In this document: in pieces, positions 24,168 to 31,799 of the stretch
How positions within the stretch are numbered: position 1 is the first letter of the stretch
Layout: each line of letters starts with the position of its first letter
Source: Pseudoclavibacter sp. RFBB5
Lineage (GTDB): Bacteria; Actinomycetota; Actinomycetes; Actinomycetales; Microbacteriaceae
Assembly (NCBI RefSeq): GCF_002931555.1
Contig: NZ_PSTZ01000001.1
Coordinates: 1-64,000, forward strand
DNA: 64,000 nucleotides
Direction of reading: 5' to 3'
Made by a program: the position numbers and the translations under genes
Notes under the pieces: model-generated
Database searches by the model: none
Told to the model about the DNA's origin: nothing
What the model saw: only the letters and a program-made list of their open reading frames with translations

Positions 24168-24220
24168 AGAGCGGCCTTGTGGTCGTCAGAACTCAGTTCT
24201 GACGACCACAAGGCCGCTCT
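24168..24220. terminator. Perfect 53-bp palindrome between convergent genes, probable bidirectional terminator
   Basis: The arms 24168-24193 and 24195-24220 (26 bases each) are exact reverse complements around a single C. It lies 33 bases past one stop codon and 27 bases from the other, so it would end transcription from both sides. There is no T-tract; the stem alone is very stable. Confidence 0.75.
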
Positions 24221-24247
24221 GTGCTGGCCCCGAATGGGGCGTCGCGA

Positions 24248-25027
24248 CTAGTTCAGCGCGGGCGTGTCCTCCGGGATGACGCCCGTGCCGTACAGGTCGG
24301 TGGCGAGGTCGCGAAGCGCGCGCAGTGCGACGCGCTGCGTGAGCGGGCCGTAGGAGACGCGGGCGACGCCGAGCTCCTGGAACTCTGCCGCCGTCAGCGC
24401 GCCGGGGAGTCCGATGACGGACAGCTTGCCGACGCCGAGACCCTCGACGAGCGGCTCGACCGTCTCACGGTTGACGGCGCCCGGCACGAAGACGAGGGAT
24501 GCGCCAGCGTCGAGGAACGCGCGACCGCGGGCGATCGCGTCGTCGATGCTCTCGGAGATGGGGCGCTCGCCGCCGCGCACGATAGCGTCGGTGCGCGCGT
24601 TCAGCTGGAAGTTGACGCCCTCGCCCTCGGCTGCGCGGATGATGGCGGCGACGCGGGCGACCGACTCGTCGAACGGACGCAGACGGTCCTCGACGTTGGC
24701 GCCCACGATGCCGAGCCCGATGGCGCGGCGGATGGTCTCGGCCGGGTCCTCGAAGCCGTCGTCGAGGTCGGCCGTGACGGGCAGGTCGACAGCGTCGACG
24801 ATGACCTTGGCGCCCGCGAGGGCGACGTCGAGGGGCATGGTGCCGTCGGCGTAGCCGTAGGAGGCGGCTATGGAGTGGCCCGCGGTCGCGATGGCCTTCG
24901 TCTCGGGAAGGGCCGCGACGGTCTGGGCGCTGATCGCGTCCCACACGTTCACGACTCGCAGGATCTCCCGGGCCTGGTGAAGTTCTGCCAAGCGATTGGC
25001 GCGGTCTGCTGTGCTGACATCCGTCAT
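24248..25027 (-). CDS. Isocitrate lyase/PEP mutase family protein
   Basis: 259 residues with the TIM-barrel pattern of the ICL/PEPM superfamily: VNVWDAISAQTVAALPETKAIATAGHSIAASYGYADG, PVTADLDDGFEDP, GVNFQLNARTDAI and FVPGAVNRETVEPL. Members cleave or form C-C or P-C bonds in 2-oxo or hydroxy acids (for example oxaloacetate, 2-methylisocitrate). The catalytic cysteine motif of true isocitrate lyase (KKCGH) is absent, which fits the large group of uncharacterised small PEP-mutase-like enzymes. GAGGACAG precedes the ATG. Substrate unknown. Confidence 0.82.
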   Translation of the reverse strand: MTDVSTADRANRLAELHQAREILRVVNVWDAISAQTVAALPETKAIATAGHSIAASYGYADGTMPLDVALAGAKVIVDAVDLPVTADLDDGFEDPAETIRRAIGLGIVGANVEDRLRPFDESVARVAAIIRAAEGEGVNFQLNARTDAIVRGGERPISESIDDAIARGRAFLDAGASLVFVPGAVNRETVEPLVEGLGVGKLSVIGLPGALTAAEFQELGVARVSYGPLTQRVALRALRDLATDLYGTGVIPEDTPALN

Positions 25028-25151
25028 CGTGCTGTCCTCTGCTTCTGGTGATGCGGGCCGGGGCGACCCGAGCGATATGGCCGTGCGGCCACGGTCACTG
25101 TTCTTACGGCACCCGGCTGATGCCGGGCGGTGAGCCTCGTCGGGCCGCGGC

Positions 25152-25733
25152 TCAGCGCTCGATCGACGCGAAGTCGCTGAGCTCGCGTCGTGAGCGCGGC
25201 GACGTGTCGCGGGCGCGGATCTTCTCGTTCACGGCGTCCGAGTCGTCGTGCTGGCCGACGGCGATGACCGTGATCGGGGTCCGACCGGAGGGCAGCTCGA
25301 GCGCCTCGGCGAGCGCATCCACGTGGAAGCCGCCCATCTGGTGCGTGTGGAGGCCACGCGACTGCGCCTCGATCGAGAGGTGCGCCGCAACTGCGCCCGC
25401 GTCGTACTCGGCCCAGCGCAGCGCCTTCCCGTCGCGCTCATGCTCGACGGTGACGGCGATGAGGAGCGAGGCACGGTCCGCCCAGGCCAGGTTGAAGTCC
25501 ATGAGGGCGCCGTAGATCTTGTCGAACGTCGCCGTGCCGCGGGCCCCAGCGACGAGGGTCGTCGGCTGCGTGTTGCTCGCCGAGGGCGCCCACCGCCCGG
25601 CTTCGAAGATCGCCGTGAGGTCCTCATCGGAGATCTCATGGTTCGCGTCGAAACCGCGCGGGCTCCAACGGTCGGAGAGGGCGTCGAGGATCGGGACGGA
25701 AGTCTCGTTGCGGACGGTCAGCTGCTCGGTCAT
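25152..25733 (-). CDS. Nitroreductase family protein
   Basis: 193 residues with the FMN-binding nitroreductase fold: RWSPRGFDANHEISDEDLTAIFEAGRWAPSASNTQPTTLV (phosphate and ribityl contacts), a central ALRWAEYDAGAVAAHLSIEAQSRGLHTHQMGGF and a final ITVIAVGQ strand. These enzymes reduce nitroaromatics, quinones or flavins with NAD(P)H. GGAG precedes the ATG at 25733. It is divergent from the Nudix gene with a palindrome-rich intergenic stretch. The natural substrate is unknown. Confidence 0.85.
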   Translation of the reverse strand: MTEQLTVRNETSVPILDALSDRWSPRGFDANHEISDEDLTAIFEAGRWAPSASNTQPTTLVAGARGTATFDKIYGALMDFNLAWADRASLLIAVTVEHERDGKALRWAEYDAGAVAAHLSIEAQSRGLHTHQMGGFHVDALAEALELPSGRTPITVIAVGQHDDSDAVNEKIRARDTSPRSRRELSDFASIER

Positions 25734-25799
25734 GTGACTCCGTTCTTGGCGCGATGCGCGGGTCTGCGGGGGGAGATGGCCGTGGCCACCCGTACGGCA

Positions 25800-25823
25800 A
25801 CAACCAGTTGTAGCTGCAAGCTA
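25800..25823. promoter_or_regulatory. Two adjacent palindromes between nitroreductase and Nudix genes
   Basis: ACAACCAGTTGT (25800-25811) and TAGCTGCAAGCTA (25811-25823) are palindromes that share a base. They lie 67 bases upstream of the nitroreductase start, a typical place for a redox- or MarR-type regulator site. The binding protein is not known. Confidence 0.4.
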
Positions 25824-25904
25824 TTCCCCCGAGCTGTGCGGGGCGATCAGGGTTACGGCGTATTTCCAGATGCGCCCGCCCAAGCCCGTGCGTATCTTTG
25901 GGGC

Positions 25905-26603
25905 ATGTCGCATCCACACACCCACGGGCATCTCGGCGTCGACGTGCCCGACAGCCGCGGTCGCACGGGCCTCGATCGCGTCGGACGTGACCTGACCCGC
26001 AACCCCAACGTCGAGGTCGAGAACGTCGAGGTCACGTCCGACGGCTGGCACGTTCTGCGGCGCACGACGTTCCGGTACCGCGGACGCGACGGCGAATGGG
26101 CGACGCAGCAGCGCGAGACCTACGACCGCGGCAACGGCGCCACGATCCTGCTCTACGACCTCGACGCACGCAAAGTGCTCCTCGGCCGCCAGTTCCGCTA
26201 CCCCGTCTACGTCAACGGACACGAAGACGGCATGCTCCTCGAGACCGCCGCCGGCCTCCTCGATGGCGACTCCCCGGAGGACGCGATCCGCCGCGAAGCC
26301 GAGGAGGAGCTCGGCGTCGTCGTCGGCCAGGTCACCCCGGTCTTCGAGCTGTTCATGAGCCCAGGGTCGGTGACCGAGAGCATCCACTTCTTCGCAGCCC
26401 CCTGGTCGGCCGACGCGTCAGTCACCGGCGGTGGCGGCGTCGAAGAGGAGGGCGAGGAGATCGAATCGGTCGCCCTCGACTTCGACGAGGCGCTGCGGAT
26501 GATCGCGAGCGGCGAGATCCAAGACGCGAAGACCGTGCTGCTGCTGCAGTGGGCGGCCTTGAACCTGCCCTGGCCCGCCTCGCGAGGAGGAACCCATGTC
26601 TGA
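25905..26603 (+). CDS. Nudix hydrolase, GDP-mannose pyrophosphatase NudK-like
   Basis: 232 residues from ATG 25905 (a longer open frame upstream covers the divergent promoter). The Nudix box GLLDGDSPEDAIRREAEEELGVV (117-139) is complete, with REAEEEL metal ligands. YVNGHEDGMLLETAAG before it and VFELFMSPGSVTESIHFFAA after it resemble the NudK/ADP-sugar pyrophosphatase group, which split nucleoside diphosphate sugars. It has a His-rich start (MSHPHTHGH). Its last codons overlap the next gene by 8 bases, so it is co-translated with the lyase/synthase. Confidence 0.85.
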   Translation: MSHPHTHGHLGVDVPDSRGRTGLDRVGRDLTRNPNVEVENVEVTSDGWHVLRRTTFRYRGRDGEWATQQRETYDRGNGATILLYDLDARKVLLGRQFRYPVYVNGHEDGMLLETAAGLLDGDSPEDAIRREAEEELGVVVGQVTPVFELFMSPGSVTESIHFFAAPWSADASVTGGGGVEEEGEEIESVALDFDEALRMIASGEIQDAKTVLLLQWAALNLPWPASRGGTHV

Positions 26604-27489
26604 CCCGTTGTTCGAGGGCCTCAGCGCCTTCCCCCTCACGCCCATCACATCAACAGGCGTCGACGCGGCCCGCTACGCCGGGCTCGTCGAGCGGATGCAG
26701 GCGGCCGGGGTCGACTCCATCAGCGCGCTTGGCTCGACCGGCAGCTACGCCTACCTCGACGTCGCCGAGCGGGCATCCGTCGCGAAGCTCACCGTGCAGC
26801 ACGCCGGGCCCGTGCCCGTCATCGTCGGCATCGGCGCGCTCCGGACCCGCGATGTGCTCGAGAACCTCCGCTCGGCAGAAGATGCCGGCGCCGCGGCCGT
26901 CCTCCTCGCCCCGGTGTCATACCAGCCGCTCACCGAGGACGAGGTCTACGGGCTCTACGAAGACGTCGCCGCCACCTCGAGCCTGCCGATCATCGTCTAC
27001 GACAACCCCACCACCACGGGGATCGTCGTGAGCGACGCCCTGCACGCGCGCATCGCCGGCCTCGACCTCGTACGGTCGATCAAGATCCCGCCAGCATCGC
27101 TGGACGTGGCACAGGTGAGCTCGCGAGTCACCGCGCTCCGCGACGCGGTGGGCCGGCCCATCTCCGTCGGCATCAGCGGCGACCCCTACGCCGCGGCCGG
27201 CCTGCTCGGCGGATGCGACGTCTGGTACTCGGTGCTCGCCGGCGTTCTCCCCACCGAGTGCCTCGCCATCACCCGGGCCGCGCTCCGGGGCGAGGCGGAG
27301 CTCGCGCTCAGCCTCTCGGCGCGACTCGACCCGCTCTGGGAGCTGTTCCGCGCCCACGGCAGCTACCGCGTCGCATCCGCCATCGCCGCCCAGCTCGAAC
27401 TCGTGCCAACCGTCAACCTGCCGAGGCCCGTGCACGAGCTGGATGCATCGGGCCAGCGCGCGGTCGCGGCGGCGCTCCGCGCGATCTGA
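26596..27489 (+). CDS. Dihydrodipicolinate synthase/N-acetylneuraminate lyase family protein
   Basis: 297 residues. A class I aldolase TIM barrel with ALGSTGSYAYLDVAER, IVYDNP (Y135) and the Schiff-base lysine in RSIKIPP (K163). Members join or split pyruvate with an aldehyde: DapA in lysine synthesis, or various sugar-acid aldolases. GAGGAGG lies just before the ATG, inside the end of the Nudix gene. Absence of other lysine genes and the GSTGSY motif (DapA: GTTGE) make a catabolic pyruvate aldolase more likely than the true DapA. Confidence 0.83.
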   Translation: MSDPLFEGLSAFPLTPITSTGVDAARYAGLVERMQAAGVDSISALGSTGSYAYLDVAERASVAKLTVQHAGPVPVIVGIGALRTRDVLENLRSAEDAGAAAVLLAPVSYQPLTEDEVYGLYEDVAATSSLPIIVYDNPTTTGIVVSDALHARIAGLDLVRSIKIPPASLDVAQVSSRVTALRDAVGRPISVGISGDPYAAAGLLGGCDVWYSVLAGVLPTECLAITRAALRGEAELALSLSARLDPLWELFRAHGSYRVASAIAAQLELVPTVNLPRPVHELDASGQRAVAAALRAI

Positions 27490-27539
27490 GGTGGGGCGGT
27501 CGGCGGGTGGTGGGTGCGCCGGGGTTCGGCGGGTGAGGC

Positions 27540-28151
27540 GTGAGTGAGATCGTCAGCCTCGAGCTGCTGTTCGACCCCGTGACCGAGGCCCGTATCCGGG
27601 ACGAGTGGCGCGTGCTGCAGGAGCTCGGCGTGTCCAGCATGGGCGCCCACACGAGTGCCAGCAACCGTCCGCATCTGTCGCTGCTGGTGCGCGGCGGTGT
27701 CGCCCCGGTCGACGCTGCAGGGCTGAATGTTGGTGTTGGTGCTGGCGCCGCCGCGGAGTCCGAGCCCGATGCTGCGACGGTGCATCCTCCGCTCGTGTCT
27801 GCCGAAGTGCGCCGAGCATCCGGTCGCCTCCCCCTGGCGGTGACGTTGGGTGCGCCCCTGCTGTTCCGGCACGGCGACCGCGCGGTGCTCGCCCGGACCG
27901 TGCTGCCGACGAGCGGCTTGCTTGAGCTCCACGCCGAGGTGCACGCGCTCTCCGGAACGGTCTCGGCCGCCTCGGATCTGCCGCACACGACGCCGGGAAG
28001 CTGGACGCCGCACGTCACCCTTGCCCGACGCCTGAAGCTGACCGACCTGGATCGCGCACTCTCGGCGCTCGAGCTGGAGCCGATCGAGGCGCAGGCCACC
28101 GAGCTGCGGCTCTGGGACGCGCGCGTCGGCACCGCGCACCAGCTCGCCTGA
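27540..28151 (+). CDS. 2'-5' RNA ligase / 2H phosphoesterase family protein
   Basis: 203 residues from GTG 27540. The two HxS/T motifs of 2H phosphoesterases are present: RPHLSLL (His at about 44) and TPHVTLA (about 158). Such proteins open cyclic phosphates in RNA or nucleotides. Between residues 60 and 80 there is a Gly/Ala/Val-rich insert. No ribosome site is strong; it follows the aldolase by 50 bases. Its own stop lies inside the left arm of a terminator hairpin. Confidence 0.75.
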   Translation: MSEIVSLELLFDPVTEARIRDEWRVLQELGVSSMGAHTSASNRPHLSLLVRGGVAPVDAAGLNVGVGAGAAAESEPDAATVHPPLVSAEVRRASGRLPLAVTLGAPLLFRHGDRAVLARTVLPTSGLLELHAEVHALSGTVSAASDLPHTTPGSWTPHVTLARRLKLTDLDRALSALELEPIEAQATELRLWDARVGTAHQLA

Positions 28152-28225
28152 CCAACATGAGTGCAGAATCGGCCCGCGCGGCCGGTTTGCGCCGGTTTTC
28201 GAGCGATATCGCACTGATGTTGGTC
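28150..28225. terminator. Long inverted repeat between convergent genes
   Basis: The 15-base arms 28150-28164 and 28211-28225 pair with one mismatch; GGCCCGCGCGGCC-type and CCGG...CCGG sub-hairpins lie in the loop. It separates the 2H phosphoesterase gene from the EamA gene and is a probable two-way terminator. Confidence 0.6.
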
Positions 28226-28260
28226 AGAGCGCCCGCCGCCCGCGGCTGACCCGCCGTCGC

Positions 28261-28287
28261 GAGCCGAGCGAGCCGAGCGAGCCGAAC
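28261..28287. repeat. Three-copy 9-bp tandem repeat (GAGCCGAGC)
   Basis: GAGCCGAGC is repeated three times in a row (the third ends in AAC) just after the EamA stop codon. Non-coding; probably slippage. Confidence 0.7.
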
Positions 28288-28299
28288 GAATCGTGCAGG

Positions 28300-29313
28300 T
28301 CAGCGGGTGATGCGAGCTTCGCCGAGCCGGACGACGACCACGCCGACGAGGATCAGCGCGCCGCCGGCCAGCTGCACCGGGTTGGGGAGCTCGCCGAGCA
28401 GCAGCCACGCGAACAGCACGGCGCCGACGACCTCGGAGAGCCCGACAAACGAGGTCAGTCGCGGACCGAGGCGGCGCGCGGCCGCGATGCCGGTGACGTA
28501 GGCCCCCGCCGCAGTCACGAGCCCGAGCACGAGGACCGCGGCCCACCATGGCATGGACGCCCCGCCGAGCTGGACCGGCGCATCCGTCACGGTCATCGGC
28601 AGCACGCCGACCAGCCCGGCGAGTCCGAGCACGATGGCTCCGACAAGCAGTCCGCCACCCGCGAGCGCGGCTGCGGGGAGTTCGGTGTCGGTGTCGGCCG
28701 ACATGACGAAGTAGAAGGCGACGCCGAGCATCGCGCCGAGCGCCCAGAGCACGCCGACAGGATCGAGCTGGACGCCACCGAAGATCTGCAGCACGAGCAG
28801 CAGTCCGCCGGCCGCGATGCCCGCGCCGATGAGCGTGAGGGCGTGGGGGCGCTGGCGGTGCCGCAGCCACATCCACAGCACGACGATGGCCGGTGCCGTG
28901 TACTCGATGAGCAGGGCGACGCCGACCTGCAGGGTCGCGACGGCCGTGAAGTAGGCGAGCTGCGTGCCGGCGACGGCGATGGCTCCGTAGACGCCGAGGC
29001 GAATCAGGTTGCCGCGGTCGGCGAGAAGGTGCCAGCGGCCGCGCAGCGCCAGGAGCGCCACGGGGGCCAGCGCGAGTGCGGCGAGGGAGACGCGTGCCGT
29101 GACGGCGGCACCGGGTGTCCAGCCGGCATCGAGGAGTCCGCGAGCGAAGGGGCCGGACAGGGCGAAGGCGCCCGCCGAGATCAGGGCGAAGACGAGGCCC
29201 GATGCGAGGCGCGAGTTGGCCGCAGGCGCGAGGGGTGCAAGCGGTGCCGTGTTCGGCGCTGGCGTGCTCGCCGCGGCGGCTGCGGTCGTCGAGTCATTGG
29301 CGTTTGTCTTCAT
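28300..29313 (-). CDS. EamA/DMT family transporter
   Basis: 337 residues from the ATG at 29311-29313. Ten transmembrane helices in two EamA repeats (SGLVFALISAGAFALSGPFARGLLDAGWTPGAAV and LTSFVGLSEVVGAVLFAWLLLGE), typical of drug/metabolite exporters of amino acids or similar. An Ala/Thr-rich 45-residue tail precedes helix 1. Only 38 bases separate it from the divergent CGNR gene, so the two promoters overlap and the CGNR protein probably regulates it. Substrate unknown. Confidence 0.88.
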   Translation of the reverse strand: MKTNANDSTTAAAAASTPAPNTAPLAPLAPAANSRLASGLVFALISAGAFALSGPFARGLLDAGWTPGAAVTARVSLAALALAPVALLALRGRWHLLADRGNLIRLGVYGAIAVAGTQLAYFTAVATLQVGVALLIEYTAPAIVVLWMWLRHRQRPHALTLIGAGIAAGGLLLVLQIFGGVQLDPVGVLWALGAMLGVAFYFVMSADTDTELPAAALAGGGLLVGAIVLGLAGLVGVLPMTVTDAPVQLGGASMPWWAAVLVLGLVTAAGAYVTGIAAARRLGPRLTSFVGLSEVVGAVLFAWLLLGELPNPVQLAGGALILVGVVVVRLGEARITR

Positions 29314-29351
29314 AGAACATGACACTAGCTCTCGTTTGGTAATCTGCAAAG

Positions 29352-29897
29352 GTGCTTTTCACCAATGACACGGAGGAGGCGCTCGCTGCAGCCGCGGCGA
29401 TCGTCAACAGCGACGTCGAGCCCCGCACGCTCCGCACCCGGGACGAGCTCGCGGACTTCTTCCGCGACCTCGGCTACACGGGCCGCTTCGACGGGGACGA
29501 CGCCGAGTTCGAGCGCGTCCGCGCGATCCGACCTCGCCTGCGGGAGCTGCTCACCGCCGACCGGGACTCGGCCGCGGCCCTCGTCAACCAGACGCTCGTC
29601 GAGTACGACGCCACCCCGCAGCTCGTCCGCCACGACACGCACGACTGGCACCTGCACGCCGTCGGCGCCGAGCGTCCCTTCGACGAGCGCGTCTCGGTCG
29701 AGACGGCGCTCGCGGTCGTCGACCTCATCCGCGCCGACGAGATGTCGCGCCTCGGCATCTGCAGCGCCGACGGCTGCGACGGCATCGTCGTCGACCTCAC
29801 CCGCAACCGCACGAAGCGCTTCTGCTCGACGCGCTGCGCGAACCGCACGGCCGTCGCGGCCTACCGCGCCCGCCGCCGCGAGCATCCGCACGCCTGA
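29352..29897 (+). CDS. CGNR zinc-finger transcriptional regulator
   Basis: 181 residues from GTG 29352. The N-terminal ABATE domain (VEPRTLRTRDELADFFRDLGY) is followed by the C-terminal zinc finger ICSADGCDGIVVDLTRNRTKRFCSTRCANRTAVAAYRARRR, whose four cysteines bind Zn and whose CANR replaces the canonical CGNR. Proteins of this type bind DNA and often sit divergent from an EamA transporter exactly as here. It probably controls both itself and the exporter. The ligand is unknown. Confidence 0.87.
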   Translation: MLFTNDTEEALAAAAAIVNSDVEPRTLRTRDELADFFRDLGYTGRFDGDDAEFERVRAIRPRLRELLTADRDSAAALVNQTLVEYDATPQLVRHDTHDWHLHAVGAERPFDERVSVETALAVVDLIRADEMSRLGICSADGCDGIVVDLTRNRTKRFCSTRCANRTAVAAYRARRREHPHA

Positions 29898-29926
29898 GGC
29901 TCCGGGAACCAACGCCGAGGCACGAA

Positions 29927-29976
29927 GTTGTGGCCCGTTGCTGCTCCCAGTGCCGGGAACAACAACGGGCCACAAC
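29927..29976. terminator. Inverted repeat between CGNR gene and glnK
   Basis: GTTGTGGCCCGTTG (29927-29940) pairs perfectly with CAACGGGCCACAAC (29963-29976). It is placed between the convergent CGNR and glnK genes, 27 bases from each stop. Probable bidirectional terminator. Confidence 0.75.
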
Positions 29977-30003
29977 GCTCTTGGGGGAGCCGGCCGGCGC
30001 GAG

Positions 30004-30342
30004 CTACACGGCGGCGGGCCCGGACTCACCGGTGCGGACGCGCATGACGTGGCTCACATCCGTCACCCACACCTTGCCGTCGCCGACGTTGCCAGTGCGG
30101 GCCGCCTCGACGACGACCTCGAGCGCCTTGTCGAGGGTCTCGTCGGCGACGAGCACCTCCACGCGCGTCTTGGCGCGGAACGAGACCTTCACGGCCTGAC
30201 CCCGGTAGTACTCGGTGAGCCCCTTCTGGTGGCCGTGCCCCTCCACCGCGGTGATGGTGAGGCCCGTGAAGCCTGCCGCCTCGAGGGCGTCCTTCACGTC
30301 GTCGACCTTTGTCGGCTGGATCACTGCGGTCACGAGCTTCAT
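30004..30342 (-). CDS. glnK: PII nitrogen-signalling protein GlnK, T-loop without Tyr51
   Basis: 112 residues. MKLVTAVIQPTKVDDVKDALEAAGF, the GHGHQKGLTEYYRG B-loop side and the C-terminal TGNVGDGKVWVTDV segment are typical of PII, which senses ATP/ADP and 2-oxoglutarate and plugs the ammonium channel Amt. At the T-loop tip the usual AEY is QAV, so residue 51, the tyrosine adenylylated by GlnD in actinobacteria, is Val; Y45 and Y46 remain. No glnD follows, although amt-glnK-glnD is the common actinobacterial order. GAGGAG lies 9 bases before the ATG. Confidence 0.9.
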   Translation of the reverse strand: MKLVTAVIQPTKVDDVKDALEAAGFTGLTITAVEGHGHQKGLTEYYRGQAVKVSFRAKTRVEVLVADETLDKALEVVVEAARTGNVGDGKVWVTDVSHVMRVRTGESGPAAV

Positions 30343-30371
30343 CGGCGGGCGCTCCTCTTCTGTGCGGGCGT

Positions 30372-30423
30372 TGTCTGCGTGTTCTGGTCGTTCGGGACGC
30401 GGGGTGTCTGCGTGTTCTGGTCG
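30372..30423. repeat. Direct repeat in the amt-glnK spacer
   Basis: A 19-base sequence containing GTCTGCGTGTTCTGGTCG occurs at 30372-30390 and again at 30405-30423, 33 bases apart, in the 121-base gap between amt and glnK. It may be a regulatory element for glnK, or a simple duplication; similar bases do not recur elsewhere in the window. Confidence 0.6.
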
Positions 30424-30463
30424 CGCGGGGCGAACTGCGGTCGGGCGGATGCACCCATCATGG

Positions 30464-31717
30464 TCAGCGAGTCTCCATCTCGTACGCGCGCTCGGCGTGG
30501 ATGCCCCGGTCGAGGCCGACCGCTTCCACGTCGTCCGGCACGCGGATGGGCACGATCTTGTTCATGACCCACGCGATGAGGTAGGTCACGACGAACGCGT
30601 ACACGCAGGTCACGACGATGGCGATCAGCTCGCGCCAGAGGAGGCTCGGGTCGCCGCCGAAGAAGACGCCAGCGATGCCGGCCGGTGCCGCGGCTGCGCC
30701 GAGGAACACGACGAACAGGGCTCCGACGATGCCGCCGATGCCGTGCACGGAGAACGCATCGAGCGCGTCGTCGACCTTCGCGCGGTTCTTCCAGCCGATG
30801 CAGAGCGCGACGACGGCACCGGTGATGAAGCCGAGCGCGAGGGCACCGACCGGCGTGACCGCATCCGCTGCGGGGGTGATGCCGACGAGGCCCGAGATCA
30901 TGCCGGTCGCCATGCCGAGCGTTGTGGCGTGCTTGTCGCGGATGCGCTCGATGAGCAGGTAGCCCAAGGCGCCGGTCAGCGCGGAGAGGGTGGTGGTGAG
31001 CACGACGTAGCCGGCGAGGAAGTTCGCGCCAGCGGCCGTGCCGCCGTTGAAGCCGATCCAGCCGAAGAACAGGAGGCCCGCGCCGAGCAGCACCAGCGGC
31101 ATGTTGTGGGGTCGCAGCTCCGTGTTCTTGCGGCGGCCGAGCACCATCGCGAGGGCGACGGCGGAAGCGCCTGCGTTCATGTGCACCGCCGTGCCGCCGG
31201 CGTAGTCGTGCAGGCCGAGGACGTTGCGCATCCACCCGCCGACCGTCTCGCCGTCGTCGCTCGTGAACACGAACACCCAGTGGGCGAGGGGCGCGTAGAC
31301 GAGGATCGTCCAGAGCGCGGCGAAGATCAGCCACGCCCAGTACTTCATGCGGCCGGCGGCGCCTGACGCGACGATCGCGATGCTGATGGCGGCGAACAAG
31401 ATGTAGAAGGCGCCCCAGTACGCGTCGACGGAGATGATGTCGCCCTCGGACGCGTCGGTCATGAACGACTCCATGCCGACGAACGCGAGCGGGTCGCCGA
31501 TGATTCCGGCACCGCCAACCGAGTTGCCGAGCACCATGCCGTGCACGAAGAGCACGTAGATGACGGCGACCACGGCCATGGATCCGAAGACCATCATGGC
31601 CATGTTGAGCATGTTCTTGCTGTTGAGCATTCCTCCGTAGAAGAACGAGATTCCGGGGAACATCAGGAGGACGAGACCGAATGCGGCGAGCATCCAGGCG
31701 AGATCGGCAGCGGGCAT
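30464..31717 (-). CDS. amt: Ammonium transporter Amt
   Basis: 417 residues, eleven transmembrane helices, the usual Amt length. It carries ammonium into the cytoplasm. Signature stretches include AADLAWMLAAFGLVLLMFPGISFFYGGMLNSKNMLN, GGTAVHMNAGASAVALAMVLGRRKN and GGIVGALFVVFLGAA; the C-terminal tail with ERAYEMETR is the cytosolic part that talks to GlnK. AAGGAGCCATGT lies before the ATG. It is upstream of glnK on the same strand, so the pair forms one operon. Confidence 0.93.
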   Translation of the reverse strand: MPAADLAWMLAAFGLVLLMFPGISFFYGGMLNSKNMLNMAMMVFGSMAVVAVIYVLFVHGMVLGNSVGGAGIIGDPLAFVGMESFMTDASEGDIISVDAYWGAFYILFAAISIAIVASGAAGRMKYWAWLIFAALWTILVYAPLAHWVFVFTSDDGETVGGWMRNVLGLHDYAGGTAVHMNAGASAVALAMVLGRRKNTELRPHNMPLVLLGAGLLFFGWIGFNGGTAAGANFLAGYVVLTTTLSALTGALGYLLIERIRDKHATTLGMATGMISGLVGITPAADAVTPVGALALGFITGAVVALCIGWKNRAKVDDALDAFSVHGIGGIVGALFVVFLGAAAAPAGIAGVFFGGDPSLLWRELIAIVVTCVYAFVVTYLIAWVMNKIVPIRVPDDVEAVGLDRGIHAERAYEMETR

Positions 31718-31799
31718 ACATGGCTCCTTGGGTGGGGGTCATGGGAGAGAGGCGTGCGGGATGCACGGGTGGAGCAGTCGGGGCGTGGTCGCCCCGAAG

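Noticed and set aside
24248-25027. Call as true isocitrate lyase
   Set aside because: It lacks the KKCGH catalytic motif and is too short; superfamily call is safer.
26596-27489. Call as DapA of lysine synthesis
   Set aside because: GSTGSY replaces the usual GTTGE, and no lysine genes adjoin.
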